43,057 bases of DNA from Candidatus Gastranaerophilales bacterium (GCA_905236055.1 CAJOOA010000044.1:1-43057); one strand, 5' to 3'. Shown: positions 7,249-16,700, counted from the stretch's first letter. Notes: generated by a model not told the origin, from the letters alone. Translations and numbers: made by a program.

Positions 7249-8139
7249 CTACCCCTTCTTTTGGAATATCATAACATATTCGTGTTTAAAGATATAAAAA
7301 CCGCCGGCAAGAGCTCGGTATCTCCATAGATTTGCTGTTTTACCCTTTGCTCTTTCATTTCCTTGCATATCTTTTATAATAATTGCTTTTGTTAAAAATC
7401 CGATTTTGTTCATCCTTGCCATACACTCAAACCCAAGAGGAATGTGTTGAGAGTTCGCGTATTTATCACCTATTATGAGGCAAGCAAATCTTCCTTTTTC
7501 CAATAGGTCATATCCGTTTTTGGCAACTTTTTCAAACAAATCGTAAAACTCTTCCGTCGTTGCACAATTTGATAAATCTTCTTTCTTGTCGGAGAATTTT
7601 ATAATATCGTCATATGGCGGATGAAGCATTAATAACTGTGCTTTCTTTTCTCCCATAACTTCAAGACGAGTTTGTATTTTTTCTTTCGCAAGCTCGCTTG
7701 CTGAATCTGCACAAATAATATTAACATCCGTTACTAATTGTTTTGAAGTGAACTTTTCGGAAACGGATTCTGCCAAATCTTCTTTTAATTCAACACCTAT
7801 GCAGCGTCTTTTCATATTTACGGCTTCAATGCCGGAAGTGCCGGAGCCGAAGAATAAATCGAGTACGATATCACCTTTCTTGGTAAATCTTTCATACACC
7901 TGTTGAGCTATCTGCGGGATATAATTCCCGTGATACTCATTAGAATGCCCGCCTTCTTTTAATCTTGACGGAAATTCCCACAGGGTATCTGTTTTTACGT
8001 GGTCATATTTTTTCCACTGCTTGAGGTTAATGTCGCTGTAAGTTGTTGTTTTGATTTCACGGTCATCAACTACTTTAAGTTTTGCTGTTGATTGAGCTTT
8101 TTTTTCTTTTAAATTTGTTTTAGCCATAATTCTTCCCAT
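7249..8139 (-). CDS. Putative DNA methyltransferase (N4-cytosine/N6-adenine class), orphan
   Basis: A 296-residue SAM-dependent methyltransferase. Motif I is DLFFGSGTSGIEA (residues 94-106) and the catalytic motif is HPPY (173-176, a variant of DPPY). The C-terminal HEYVMIFQK closely resembles the last strand of the DNA methylase N-4/N-6 family (PF01555). An EYHGNYIPQIAQQVYERF helix before motif I resembles the lead-in helix of that family. No restriction endonuclease is nearby, so it is probably a solitary enzyme. An alternative start is Met5 (8127), preceded by GGGAAG; neither start has a strong ribosome site. A degenerate HLR1-like repeat lies 25 bases upstream. It heads the four-gene minus-strand run down to the transporter. 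RNA as the substrate cannot be excluded. Confidence 0.8.
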   Translation of the reverse strand: MGRIMAKTNLKEKKAQSTAKLKVVDDREIKTTTYSDINLKQWKKYDHVKTDTLWEFPSRLKEGGHSNEYHGNYIPQIAQQVYERFTKKGDIVLDLFFGSGTSGIEAVNMKRRCIGVELKEDLAESVSEKFTSKQLVTDVNIICADSASELAKEKIQTRLEVMGEKKAQLLMLHPPYDDIIKFSDKKEDLSNCATTEEFYDLFEKVAKNGYDLLEKGRFACLIIGDKYANSQHIPLGFECMARMNKIGFLTKAIIIKDMQGNERAKGKTANLWRYRALAGGFYIFKHEYVMIFQKKG

Positions 8140-8163
8140 TTAACACTCTTTTAGTTTAAAAGA

Positions 8164-8181
8164 TTTGTTAAGTTTTGTAAT
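8164..8181 (-). promoter_or_regulatory. Degenerate HLR1-like repeat upstream of the methyltransferase operon
   Basis: The minus strand reads ATTACAAA-AC-TTAACAAA. Each 8-bp unit has one deviation from the HLR1 half-site and the 2-bp spacer is kept. TTACAA within it could be a -35 paired with TAAACT 16 bases on. This copy is weaker than those at 379-437 and 4773-4818. Confidence 0.4.
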
Positions 8182-8295
8182 CAAATAAATAGAGGATTTT
8201 CAACAGTATCGGCTAACCGGATAGGATAGGTTCTAAAAGAACAATATTATGATTTTGGGTAATTTAACAAATTGAGTACAAGTTAGCATAAGGTT

Positions 8296-8472
8296 ATGAA
8301 GCTAAATTCTTTTTTTAAAATATTAAACAGAAAAATTAATAAATACGACAGAGTTGCAACGAATCCTTTTACCGATCCAAGACGAATGATTATTGTTTGG
8401 GTAGAGGATGATGCGATAAGTGATGCAAATGAAATGAGGTCAAATGAGGTAAATTCCGATTCTGATAATTAG
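8296..8472 (+). CDS. Possible small protein (58 aa), too short for the ORF track
   Basis: ATG at 8296 opens a 58-codon frame beginning MKLNSFFKILNRKINKYD and ending in an acidic, Asn/Asp-rich tail, with stop TAG at 8470-8472. It is the only thing in the 559-base gap between the methyltransferase and the 1121-aa gene that looks coding. A strong intrinsic terminator begins 22 bases after the stop, which supports a real transcript. The N-terminus is cationic and amphipathic, unlike the acidic tail. The AAGG upstream is too close to the ATG to be a good ribosome site, so translation is uncertain. Alternatively the region is a small RNA. Confidence 0.45.
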   Translation: MKLNSFFKILNRKINKYDRVATNPFTDPRRMIIVWVEDDAISDANEMRSNEVNSDSDN

Positions 8473-8494
8473 ATATAAAAAATAGCAAATATAG

Positions 8495-8524
8495 AAAGAC
8501 CGTCTGTGTGCGGTCTTTTGTTTT
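8495..8524 (+). terminator. Intrinsic terminator after the small ORF
   Basis: Stem AAAGACCG/CGGTCTTT with an 8-base loop is followed by a T-rich tract (TTTTGTTTT). Confidence 0.85.
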
Positions 8525-8534
8525 AAAAATGCAC

Positions 8535-8560
8535 AAAAAAAAAGAGTCTGAATCGACTCT
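8535..8560 (-). terminator. Intrinsic terminator of the 1121-aa gene
   Basis: On the minus strand AGAGTC-GATTCA-GACTCT is followed by an unbroken run of nine T. It lies about 140 bases downstream of the 1121-aa gene and just beyond the plus-strand terminator, so the two stop convergent transcripts. The stretch between (8561-8698) holds nothing else that I can identify. Confidence 0.75.
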
Positions 8561-8698
8561 AAAAACTTAATGTGTGTGAAGTGTAGTAGAAATTTGTGTT
8601 AAATATCCTCTACTTATAATAAGTTTTTGGAACTCAAATAATTGCCTTTTCCCTTAATATTTCTTAACAAAGCTAATTAAAAGACAATTATATAGTGA

Positions 8699-11600
8699 TT
8701 AAACTTCTGCTTTACCGGGTTCAATGTCAGCATAATATCGATCGTCTTCAAGCGATTCAATAGCCTTCATTACACCTAAACGTCCTGCTTTTAATTGTAA
8801 ATCTGCCATCCAAGATTGGAATGCGTAGGTAATCAACAGCGTAAACGTTGTCCAAGATATGCCGGCTATTGCGAGTGCTTTTTTAACACCAGGTGTCACG
8901 AACATATTAGTAATTTTTCCGCTTGTAACGTATTTTATAAATTCGTCCGGATGTTCATTAAATTCTTTAATTAAAGCATCTTTAATTGATTTGAGTTCTT
9001 CTTTTGGTATATTATTTAGAATTGTTTTTAATTTTGGCAGACATTCCTCAACTGTAGCTTTGTCAATCTGGCAGATAAAGTTCGGCATTTTTGTCATAAA
9101 TTCTTCAAATTCTTGTTCTGACATAGTCTTAATCTTAGATTCAAGTTCATTCAACATTTTTTCCGGATTAAGTTTTAAAAGCTTGCCCCTTTCTTTTAAT
9201 GCTTTGACAATATCCGAAATTTTGATGGTTTTTACGTTCTTTATAGCTTCACTTACACCTGTAAGAACCGGTTTAAACTGTGCCACCAACGGCTTTATGC
9301 TATCTGCAAAACCTGTAATGGTTTCTTCGGAAATTTTAGTTTCAAGTATTGAATCGAGTTCACCTTTTAAGCCTGCAAATTCTTTGTTTTCAAAAATTGC
9401 CTGAAATTCTTTGTTTTCCAATAATTTTTTTATTTCAGGGATTTCTCTAATCTTTTTGTTTTTATATTTGTTCAGAATTCTATTAATTTTTTCTTCTGTG
9501 TCGGCTTTAGTAAATTCTTCAAGTTTTGAGGTAAATTTATTGAATAATTTTTTGCCTTCGGCGGATATTTTTTCTGTTAAGCTGAATGCTTTCAGATAAT
9601 TTTCTCTGGTTAACAAATTTTGTAAATCTATTTTTAAACCGAGTTCACTCTGGATTCCTTTAAGATTTATGCCAAGTTTTTCAAAATTAATGAATTTACC
9701 AAGTTCTTCCACAGCTATATTAAAGCTTTCATCTGTCATATTTTTGACTCCTTTAGGATTCAAAATGATTTCCAGCATATCGGCTTTTGTTTCTTTGCTT
9801 GTTGAATATAATTTACCCATAAATTCTCGTTTTAATTGGAGCGCATCGCCCTTATTTCCGATACCATACTTATTAAGCAGAGAATCAAGCTTGTACAATT
9901 CACCATTAAGCTCTGCCTCGCTGAGTTTGCGGATTTCAGACGGTACGGTTTCCATATTCTTGCCTATTTTTTCAAACAGCGTGTATATGGAATCATTCTG
10001 TAAGTCGGTGCCTTTCAATACGTGACCGAGCGGTTTTGTTTCAACCGTACACTTTTGAACTTTTACCGGAATATTATTCTCAACAGATTTTAAATATTTT
10101 TTGAACCATTTCTTATTGGCGATTTTACTGGATTTAGAAAGTTTATCCACAATTTTTTTGGTTATTGTTGATGGTGAAATCTTTCCGTTAGCTATTCTGA
10201 CTCCCAATACAACCAGCGGCGTAAGCAGTAAACCGATTGCACCGTAGGCAATGAAAGGTTGCGCTATTTCTGTAGCTGCTTCCATTGATTCTGAGTAGGT
10301 TTGGGATTTGTCGTCAACTTTTTCAAATGTATTAAATAATTTTCTTTGTAAATTCTTTGCATTTCTAAGCTGTTCTTCTGAAACCTCTTGTTCTACAAGA
10401 ATTTTATGGAGTTCCTGATTGTGTTTAAATTCGTGCTTTTTATACTTGCTGTATGCAAAGTACTGCTTGATTACTCTTGGTATAAATAAAGCATATCCTT
10501 TAAATTTAGATTCTTTTTTCTCATCATTTTTGATATCTGAAACACTATTGTACTCGGTATCGGTGTAACCTATAAAGTTTGACGGGTCTTTTTCAAGTTC
10601 TCGTTTAGCAGTATAACGGCCGGCTCTTGCGGCAGATTTTTGCAGTTTTAATCCTAAAAACATGCCTGTCAAACCGGTAATAATGGTGCCGATTCCGCCA
10701 ACTATGATTGCGGCGCCTTTTTTGTGTGCAAGAGCTCCGTTTAAGTAATATCTTATTTTTGTTTTCATATGACTGAAAGTTTCTTTAGCAGATTTTTTTA
10801 CTGCATTATCAACTTTCGGAATAGCTTGGTTTGCGTCATCAGAAATTGATTTGGCAAGTTCTACCCATTTCAGGTTGTATAAACCCTTATTTTTACCGTT
10901 TAATGCTTTTAATTCTTCGCTAAGATTTTTTGTATTTTCAGAGCATTTTGATTTGATGAAATTTCCAACCTTTTTATCAATAAATCCTGTTTTTTTGAAA
11001 ATCCAGCCTATAACACCGCCGACAGCTGCACCCAAAAATGGTGTGCCGCCAATAAGTACTCCTGCTGCGGTTTCCATGTTTTCAGAATATTTTTCCGCCT
11101 CATTATTTATGATTCTTACGGTTCTTTGGATAACATCTTTATCCCGCTGTGCTTGTTCGATTTCTTCTTGTGTAAGCTCACGCTGTACCATTTTTGATTC
11201 ATCGGTATCGTTTGCGATTGCATTTTTGTATTTTTTCTTATCTTTTAGTATTCCGACAATACTTCTAAAGAAGCCCTGATTAAGTTTTTTGTTTTTTCTT
11301 TTTTCTTTTAATCGTTCCGGATGTTCTCCGAGCTCTTTTTCAGCTTCGGAAATCTGTTCTGGAGTGTAGACTACAAAATTTTTGGGATCATCGAGTGATT
11401 CTCTGGCCTGAAAACGTGCTATTTTTGAGCTATTGACCTGTAAATTGGTTGCCCATATTTGCGCTCCCACAAATGAAGCGAGCAAAGTTGCCCCGACTCC
11501 GAGCCAGCCCAATTTGATTTTTGTATTTGCACCCTTAACCTTTGAGAGATATTTTTTATTTATGGCTAAAGCTTTATTTTTCAATTCGGGATCTTTAATA

Positions 11601-12064
11601 TTTTTTACTTTAAATTTGCTTTTTAAATCATCCGCATAAAACCTTCCTGAATTCTTGGTATATCTTTTATTATATTCATTTATTTTTTCTACGAGCTTTT
11701 GTGCTTCGTCGCTATTAGCTATCTCATTAAATTTTTCCGCTTTGATATTTGATTGCGGCGCATGAATGTATCTTGCATTCAGAAGCCCCGCAATGGCAGT
11801 TCCGATAAAGGGAATTGCTGCTACCAGCGGCTGAGTGGCTGTTTCAACGTTTTCAGCGACGCTTTCCGAATGGTTATCCATCACGTCAATAACTTTTATA
11901 ATGGTTTTTCCGTAATCAGAAGCAGCCTTTAATTCTTCTTCCGTCGGAGATTTTTCACTCATCAATTTATTACGACGTGCTTTGTCATCGTGTTGCTGCT
12001 GTTCCCATTTTTTAAAATTATGCCTGTTTTTTCTTACTTCATTGAGTGATTGAAAAAATTCCAT
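8699..12064 (-). CDS. 1121-aa membrane protein with three internal repeats, unknown function
   Basis: Not a family I recognise. The protein is built from three copies of a two-part module. Part A is a polar helix with an SES-x-x-E-x-x-E-A-x-T core followed by a membrane segment: residues ~66-98 (SESVAENVETAT), ~326-356 (YSENMETAAG) and ~590-622 (YSESMEAATE). Part B is a membrane segment followed by an Ala/Arg helix: ~184-233 (DDPKNFVVYT), ~450-501 (KDPSNFIGYT) and about 1060-1112 (EDDRYYADIE). Repeats 1 and 2 have about 90-100 residues between A and B; in repeat 3 a helical, charged stretch of over 400 residues is inserted. This predicts about six membrane segments and no signal peptide. The start has a CGGGGGAA site. 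It is transcribed alone, divergent from the zinc-ribbon gene. A membrane-shaping or scaffold role is only a guess. Confidence 0.85.
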   Translation of the reverse strand: MEFFQSLNEVRKNRHNFKKWEQQQHDDKARRNKLMSEKSPTEEELKAASDYGKTIIKVIDVMDNHSESVAENVETATQPLVAAIPFIGTAIAGLLNARYIHAPQSNIKAEKFNEIANSDEAQKLVEKINEYNKRYTKNSGRFYADDLKSKFKVKNIKDPELKNKALAINKKYLSKVKGANTKIKLGWLGVGATLLASFVGAQIWATNLQVNSSKIARFQARESLDDPKNFVVYTPEQISEAEKELGEHPERLKEKRKNKKLNQGFFRSIVGILKDKKKYKNAIANDTDESKMVQRELTQEEIEQAQRDKDVIQRTVRIINNEAEKYSENMETAAGVLIGGTPFLGAAVGGVIGWIFKKTGFIDKKVGNFIKSKCSENTKNLSEELKALNGKNKGLYNLKWVELAKSISDDANQAIPKVDNAVKKSAKETFSHMKTKIRYYLNGALAHKKGAAIIVGGIGTIITGLTGMFLGLKLQKSAARAGRYTAKRELEKDPSNFIGYTDTEYNSVSDIKNDEKKESKFKGYALFIPRVIKQYFAYSKYKKHEFKHNQELHKILVEQEVSEEQLRNAKNLQRKLFNTFEKVDDKSQTYSESMEAATEIAQPFIAYGAIGLLLTPLVVLGVRIANGKISPSTITKKIVDKLSKSSKIANKKWFKKYLKSVENNIPVKVQKCTVETKPLGHVLKGTDLQNDSIYTLFEKIGKNMETVPSEIRKLSEAELNGELYKLDSLLNKYGIGNKGDALQLKREFMGKLYSTSKETKADMLEIILNPKGVKNMTDESFNIAVEELGKFINFEKLGINLKGIQSELGLKIDLQNLLTRENYLKAFSLTEKISAEGKKLFNKFTSKLEEFTKADTEEKINRILNKYKNKKIREIPEIKKLLENKEFQAIFENKEFAGLKGELDSILETKISEETITGFADSIKPLVAQFKPVLTGVSEAIKNVKTIKISDIVKALKERGKLLKLNPEKMLNELESKIKTMSEQEFEEFMTKMPNFICQIDKATVEECLPKLKTILNNIPKEELKSIKDALIKEFNEHPDEFIKYVTSGKITNMFVTPGVKKALAIAGISWTTFTLLITYAFQSWMADLQLKAGRLGVMKAIESLEDDRYYADIEPGKAEV

Positions 12065-12120
12065 TATTTCCCCCGGAAAAATTTATTCCCATATTATTAA
12101 AGTCTTCAAATAAATATTTT

Positions 12121-12149
12121 TTGCCTTTTTGTTTAACAAAACTTAATAT
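12121..12149 (+). promoter_or_regulatory. Promoter of the zinc-ribbon gene
   Basis: TTGCCT (12121-12126), a 17-bp spacer and TAATAT (12144-12149). The spacer contains TTAACAAAAC, similar to one arm of the HLR1-like repeats, but the second arm is lost. Confidence 0.5.
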
Positions 12150-12204
12150 TAGCTTGTCTTTTTGGGAGGAAACATTAAACAAGTACTATCTGTGAGGTAT
12201 TTAT

Positions 12205-12582
12205 ATGTTTCTGACAAATTTGTTTAACTTAAGGAAAGCTTGTTCACACGACAGTATTACACCGGATATGGAATCAGGATATTGTCCGGATTGCGGCAAG
12301 TTTATTAAAAATGAATGGTATATTACACGTTGTACTTGCTGTGGTGTAAAACTGAAAAGTGTTGTTATAAAGGGTGAGGTACAGCCGCTTCATAATTATT
12401 GCTCAAATTGCGGTGGGGAAGAGTATTCTGTCGAAAAATTAAGCAAGATAAATTTTATTGATATAAATTTTGCTGTTTTACAAAAGAAAGAGATTGAAAA
12501 CGGTGTTAAACCTTCAGATTCTACTATATGCTGGCAGGAAAGAACAGCTTCGCAGCCAAAATTGCTAGTACAATACCTGTAA
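12205..12582 (+). CDS. Zinc-ribbon protein, unknown role
   Basis: A 125-residue protein with three cysteine groups: CPDCGK (27-31), CTCCG (43-47) and CSNCGG (66-71). These would hold one or two structural zinc ions in the first 70 residues. No DNA-binding or catalytic domain is visible beyond the ribbons. The start has a GTGAGG site and a good promoter lies upstream. The last 59 bases overlap the 3' end of spmB on the other strand, and the C-terminal 40 residues look low in conserved features, so the C-terminus may simply run to the next stop. It could be a regulator or an adaptor protein; function is unassigned. Confidence 0.75.
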   Translation: MFLTNLFNLRKACSHDSITPDMESGYCPDCGKFIKNEWYITRCTCCGVKLKSVVIKGEVQPLHNYCSNCGGEEYSVEKLSKINFIDINFAVLQKKEIENGVKPSDSTICWQERTASQPKLLVQYL

Positions 12583-13057
12583 TATCGGCAATGATTCCTG
12601 TTAGTATGGCGTATCTGAATTTTTTAATCCCGACGGAGCCAAAATATACTGACAAAACATAAAAAGTAGTTTCAGAGCTTCCTACCATTATTGCTGCAAG
12701 AAAAGTTACAAAAGAATTTGCACCATTTGTGGCGGCAAGTTCTGAGAATAATCCTAGTGTGGCCGAGCCGGAAAGAGAACGGGTGAACATAATAGGTATG
12801 ATATCAGTGGGAATAGAAAACCTCTCAAGTACGAATCCGAATAAAGAGCCCAGCCAGTCAAGAGCTCCTGAGGCCCTAAACATTGATATTGCAACAATAA
12901 GTGCAACAAGATAAGGTATTACGGAAATAGATACTTTAAACCCGTCTTTTGCGCCCTCGACAAATTCTTCATATACAGGAACTTTTTTCACAATACCAAA
13001 GGTAAGAATTAAAAGTATTAAAACGGGAAGTATGGCCAATGATATTTTTTCAAACAT
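12524..13057 (-). CDS. spmB: SpmB-like nucleoside-recognition (Gate) membrane protein
   Basis: An inner-membrane protein of the spore maturation protein B type, with Gate-domain motifs IMFTRSLSGSATLG and MVGSSETTFYVLSVYFG. I chose the internal Met (residue 9 of the ORF) as the start: it overlaps the spmA stop as TAATG and has CGGAGGGG 7 bases upstream, giving 177 residues. SpmA/SpmB affect spore core dehydration in Bacillus, but the pair is widespread in bacteria that do not form spores, where its role is unclear. It is translated with spmA and converges on the zinc-ribbon gene with a 59-base overlap. Confidence 0.92.
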   Translation of the reverse strand: MFEKISLAILPVLILLILTFGIVKKVPVYEEFVEGAKDGFKVSISVIPYLVALIVAISMFRASGALDWLGSLFGFVLERFSIPTDIIPIMFTRSLSGSATLGLFSELAATNGANSFVTFLAAIMVGSSETTFYVLSVYFGSVGIKKFRYAILTGIIADITGIVLAILAAKLFFPASI

Positions 13058-13647
13058 TATTCTGCCCCTCCGATTTTCCATACTTTTTTAAGAATTATTG
13101 CTGTTATAATTGCAGTAATAAAAGCCAATGTGGTTACAATTAGCGTCGGTATTATAATTTTGGTTGGATTATTGCAGCCAAGTCCGGCGAGAACAGCGAT
13201 AACGGTTGCCGGTATCAATTGAAAGCCGGCAGTATTCATGCCCAAAAACATGCACATGCTGTCTGTTGCGACATCTTTTTCCTTATTATCTTCCTGCAAT
13301 TCTTTCATAACCTTTAAGCCGATTGGAGTCGCCGCATTTGTCAGTCCGAGAGCATTAGCACTGATACTCATTGTTATGTCACCAATGGCAGGAGAATCTT
13401 TTTTTATATCGCTGAATAATGGTTTTATAAGCGGGTAAATTAATTTTGAAATATGTGTTATAAGTCCGGATTTTTCCGCAATCCTCATAATTCCAAGCCA
13501 AAAAGCCATAATTCCGATAAGAGAGAATGCTATTTTTACTGCGATGTCGCAGCCCGAAACTATTGCAGAAGTTATATCTCCGAGCTTGTTATTAACGGCT
13601 CCGGCAATTATTGAAATCCCTATCAAAAAGAAAAATATGTAATTCAT
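13057..13647 (-). CDS. spmA: SpmA-like nucleoside-recognition (Gate) membrane protein
   Basis: A 196-residue polytopic protein with the SpmA hallmarks ISANALGLTNAATPIGLKVM and CMFLGMNTAGFQLIPATV. It partners SpmB, which starts at its stop codon. No ribosome-binding site exists before the ATG. Instead a promoter (GTGACA, 17 bp, TAATAT) places transcription start at the A of the ATG, so the message is probably leaderless. It is divergent from the giant coiled-coil gene, and the two -35 boxes overlap. No sporulation genes are visible in the window, so a spore role is doubtful. Confidence 0.92.
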   Translation of the reverse strand: MNYIFFFLIGISIIAGAVNNKLGDITSAIVSGCDIAVKIAFSLIGIMAFWLGIMRIAEKSGLITHISKLIYPLIKPLFSDIKKDSPAIGDITMSISANALGLTNAATPIGLKVMKELQEDNKEKDVATDSMCMFLGMNTAGFQLIPATVIAVLAGLGCNNPTKIIIPTLIVTTLAFITAIITAIILKKVWKIGGAE

Positions 13648-13653
13648 ATAACA

Positions 13654-13682
13654 ATATTAAAAAAAAATTTACCATTTGTCAC
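13654..13682 (-). promoter_or_regulatory. spmA promoter (leaderless arrangement)
   Basis: Minus strand GTGACA (13682-13677), 17-bp spacer, TAATAT (13659-13654). The expected start, 7 bases beyond the -10, is 13647, the A of the spmA ATG. The -35 overlaps the -35 of the divergent promoter. Confidence 0.55.
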
Positions 13683-13704
13683 TATTTTTGTATTATTATA
13701 TAAT
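13676..13704 (+). promoter_or_regulatory. Promoter of the giant coiled-coil gene
   Basis: TTGTCA (13676-13681), a 17-bp spacer and a perfect TATAAT (13699-13704), with a start expected near 13711. This near-consensus promoter suggests strong expression of the very long gene behind it. Confidence 0.7.
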
Positions 13705-13741
13705 TGTTGATGTATAAGATAAGATGTGGGATAGTGGTTTT

Positions 13742-16700
13742 ATGGCAGATATTGATAATTTGGCGGAGATTAATGAGAACTTTGACACAGTTAAAACCCT
13801 TTTAAACTCTATAAGAGCGCAGGGTATTTTGAATACTTCTGATGTTGATAAATTGCTCAGCGGCATAAATGCCAAGCTGGAAAAAATAAACACGGAAGAA
13901 GATATTGATTTAATCAAAGTTTTTCTTACAGAATTGAAGAAAAGCTTAGATGAAAGATATGGTGTTTTGGTTTCAAAGTTCGGGGCGATTGAGTCTTTAT
14001 TTTCGAATCTTTTGAAGAATAGCAATGAATTAACAAAAGCGTCTGAATTGAAAGAACTTTTTGACATTGTTGCAACAAACTTGTCAGTTTTTTCACGTGA
14101 AGTTGTTTCTCAAAAAGAAGCTCTAACAGATATAACACTGCGTTTAGATGCTTTGAGATCAGATGATTCTCAGAAAAAAGATATTATAAAAAATATAACA
14201 CTTCTAAAACCGGATTTAGACAGATTAAATAACGGTTTTGACACAATTGTCTTGAGCTTAAATGATAATTTCAAAACCCTTGCAAAAACCTTGTCCACTA
14301 TAGATAAAACAGAATATTTAGACAGATTTTCCGGCAGTCTAAATAATATCGAAACTTCTTCGGCCGCTTTATTATCTGCATTGCAAATGTTGGATAAAAA
14401 GACAGGTGATGTTGATAATTTGGTAAAAGAGTTGGCAACAAAATCAGATATTGAAGCTACGGGAAGAAATATATCCGAATTAAAACTCTTAAATCAGGGT
14501 ATTAGCGAATCTATAAACGGAATTAATAATCATTATTCAAAAATTGATGGCTTGGCAGATAAAATTGATGCGTCAGTCAATGTTATTGCCGGATTGAAAT
14601 CGCTCTTAGAAGAAGCAGAAGATAAAAATGAAAGGGTTGTCTTAGAAAATATTGAAAGATTAAACAATCTTGTGGATGAAATTAAAGATAACAGATCTTT
14701 TGAAGATTTTAAGGCAGCACTCGTTTTAGGTTTGAATGAAATTTCCGAAAACTTTGCCGCTGCAGATAAAAAGTTAAATTTAAATGCAGAAGTGGCTGAG
14801 TCTGTTCTTGAAATGCTAAGAACTCTCGATGTAAATACGAGTTTTAGTCGTATCTTATCAGCCATTGAGAGTGATAAATCTGAGATAAAAGGTCATATAG
14901 AAGATAAAATTCAGGATTTTAAATCACTGAGTGAATCGAACTTGTCTAAAATTGTTCAAAACATTTCTGTCAGCGCAGACGATTTAAGTGCAAAAATGGC
15001 ACAAAGTAAATCTGAAATCTCAGCAATATGTGCTGATGGTTTTGGTTCAATTGTCGGCGACATTACGGAATTAAAAAAGACAGTTACAGAGTTAGATGAA
15101 AATAATGTTTCTTCGAATAATGCAATGTTTTCAAATATTACTGACAGATTTAATTTGTTTGAATCTGCATTGAAGGAATCTTTGGAAACCCAAGAAAATG
15201 TTGCGAAAAACGCTGCAGAAAAGCTTTGCGAACAAGTTGAGAATATTAAAAACTTCTCAGGCGTTTTGGATTATAAAATGGATTCTTCTGTTGTTGAAAT
15301 TTCAAATATGAAGATGATGTTTGAATCGTTAAAAGCTTCTGTTGACGATGTGCTGGCGCTTAATTTCGTAGGAACGGTTAAAGATTTACGTGCTGATATA
15401 TATGCATCAAAGCAGGATTTATCAATAGCTTTAGATTCTTCTTGCAATAATGTATCAGAAAATGTAAAAAATGATATAAACAGTAAATATCAGCTAATTA
15501 TCGGTAAACTGGATTCTGTAGAGGACGAATTTACAAAAACACAAACGGCCGCTTTGAATTGTGTCAAAGACATATTGGATAAAGTTATGGCTTCATTGGT
15601 TGATATAACTTCCTACGTAAGTGAAGCAAAAGAATTTCCACTAGAAGAAATTGATAAAAAAATATCAGGCATTTCTGATGTGGTTAAGGATGCAAATCTT
15701 AACTATATAGATGCGGTTCGCGATATCGTTGAAGTTATTCGTGTTCAGATAGAAAATGACATAAAGAGCATTGAGGAAGATGCAAACAGACGCATGAGTT
15801 TGATGAGTGACAAGCTCGATAAAAATACTGAATATTTAAAAGATGAGATAAGAACATCCTGTGAAAAACTTCTTGAAAGCTCCAAGTTATATGAGGAAAT
15901 TAAAGATTTAATTAATTTAAATACAGTAGATAACAGCAACGGTTTTGAAAAAATGTTGCAAAACATCAATAATGTTAACTCGGAGTTTGATAACAAGTTA
16001 TCAGTTTTAAAATCCGCTTTGTTAGATAAAATTACGGATGTAAAAACAGAGTTCTTTAAAGATAGTGCTGATAAAATAAGTGAAGTTAAGCTCGAGTCGG
16101 AGGATTTGCTTAGCAAGAATGTTCAAAAAGTTTCCGATATTGCAGACGATTTAAAATCAAATATAATGAGTGTTGCATCTAAAAATGACAAAACGCGTGA
16201 GGCCGCTCTTGAACAGATGCAAGTGGAATTCAATGACATAAAAACAAAAATTGAAACATTGGCTGAGGATAATTCCGGATCAAGAACAGGTGCTTTGGCT
16301 AAAATACTTGAAAATTTTGTCAGCTTGAAAGATTATTTCCAATCGTTAAATTCTCAAACTTCAACAAATATCGATAATAAGATCGAAATGATAATTGAAT
16401 ATTTTGAATCGGTTAAGGCAATATTGAAAAAAGTCGATGAGAATGTTGATGGAGATATGACAAGACAACTTTCAATTATTGAAAGCAATTTCGAATCATT
16501 AATTTCTCAAATGACAATTTTAAATGAAAAGGCCGAACAATCTCTTGTCGAAAAGATTAATGACGAATATAAAAATATATCTTCGCAAATCGATGAAAAT
16601 GTTACACAAAAATTAGAAGAATATAAAACTAAGATTGAGTCTATATTTGGGGAACTACTTGAAAAGACACAGGATCAATCTTCATACATGCAAGAAAAGA

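Noticed and set aside
8859-11639. Plus-strand ORFs (62-181 aa) opposite the 1121-aa gene
   Set aside because: Same composition effect; the minus-strand frame has repeats, membrane segments and a ribosome site.
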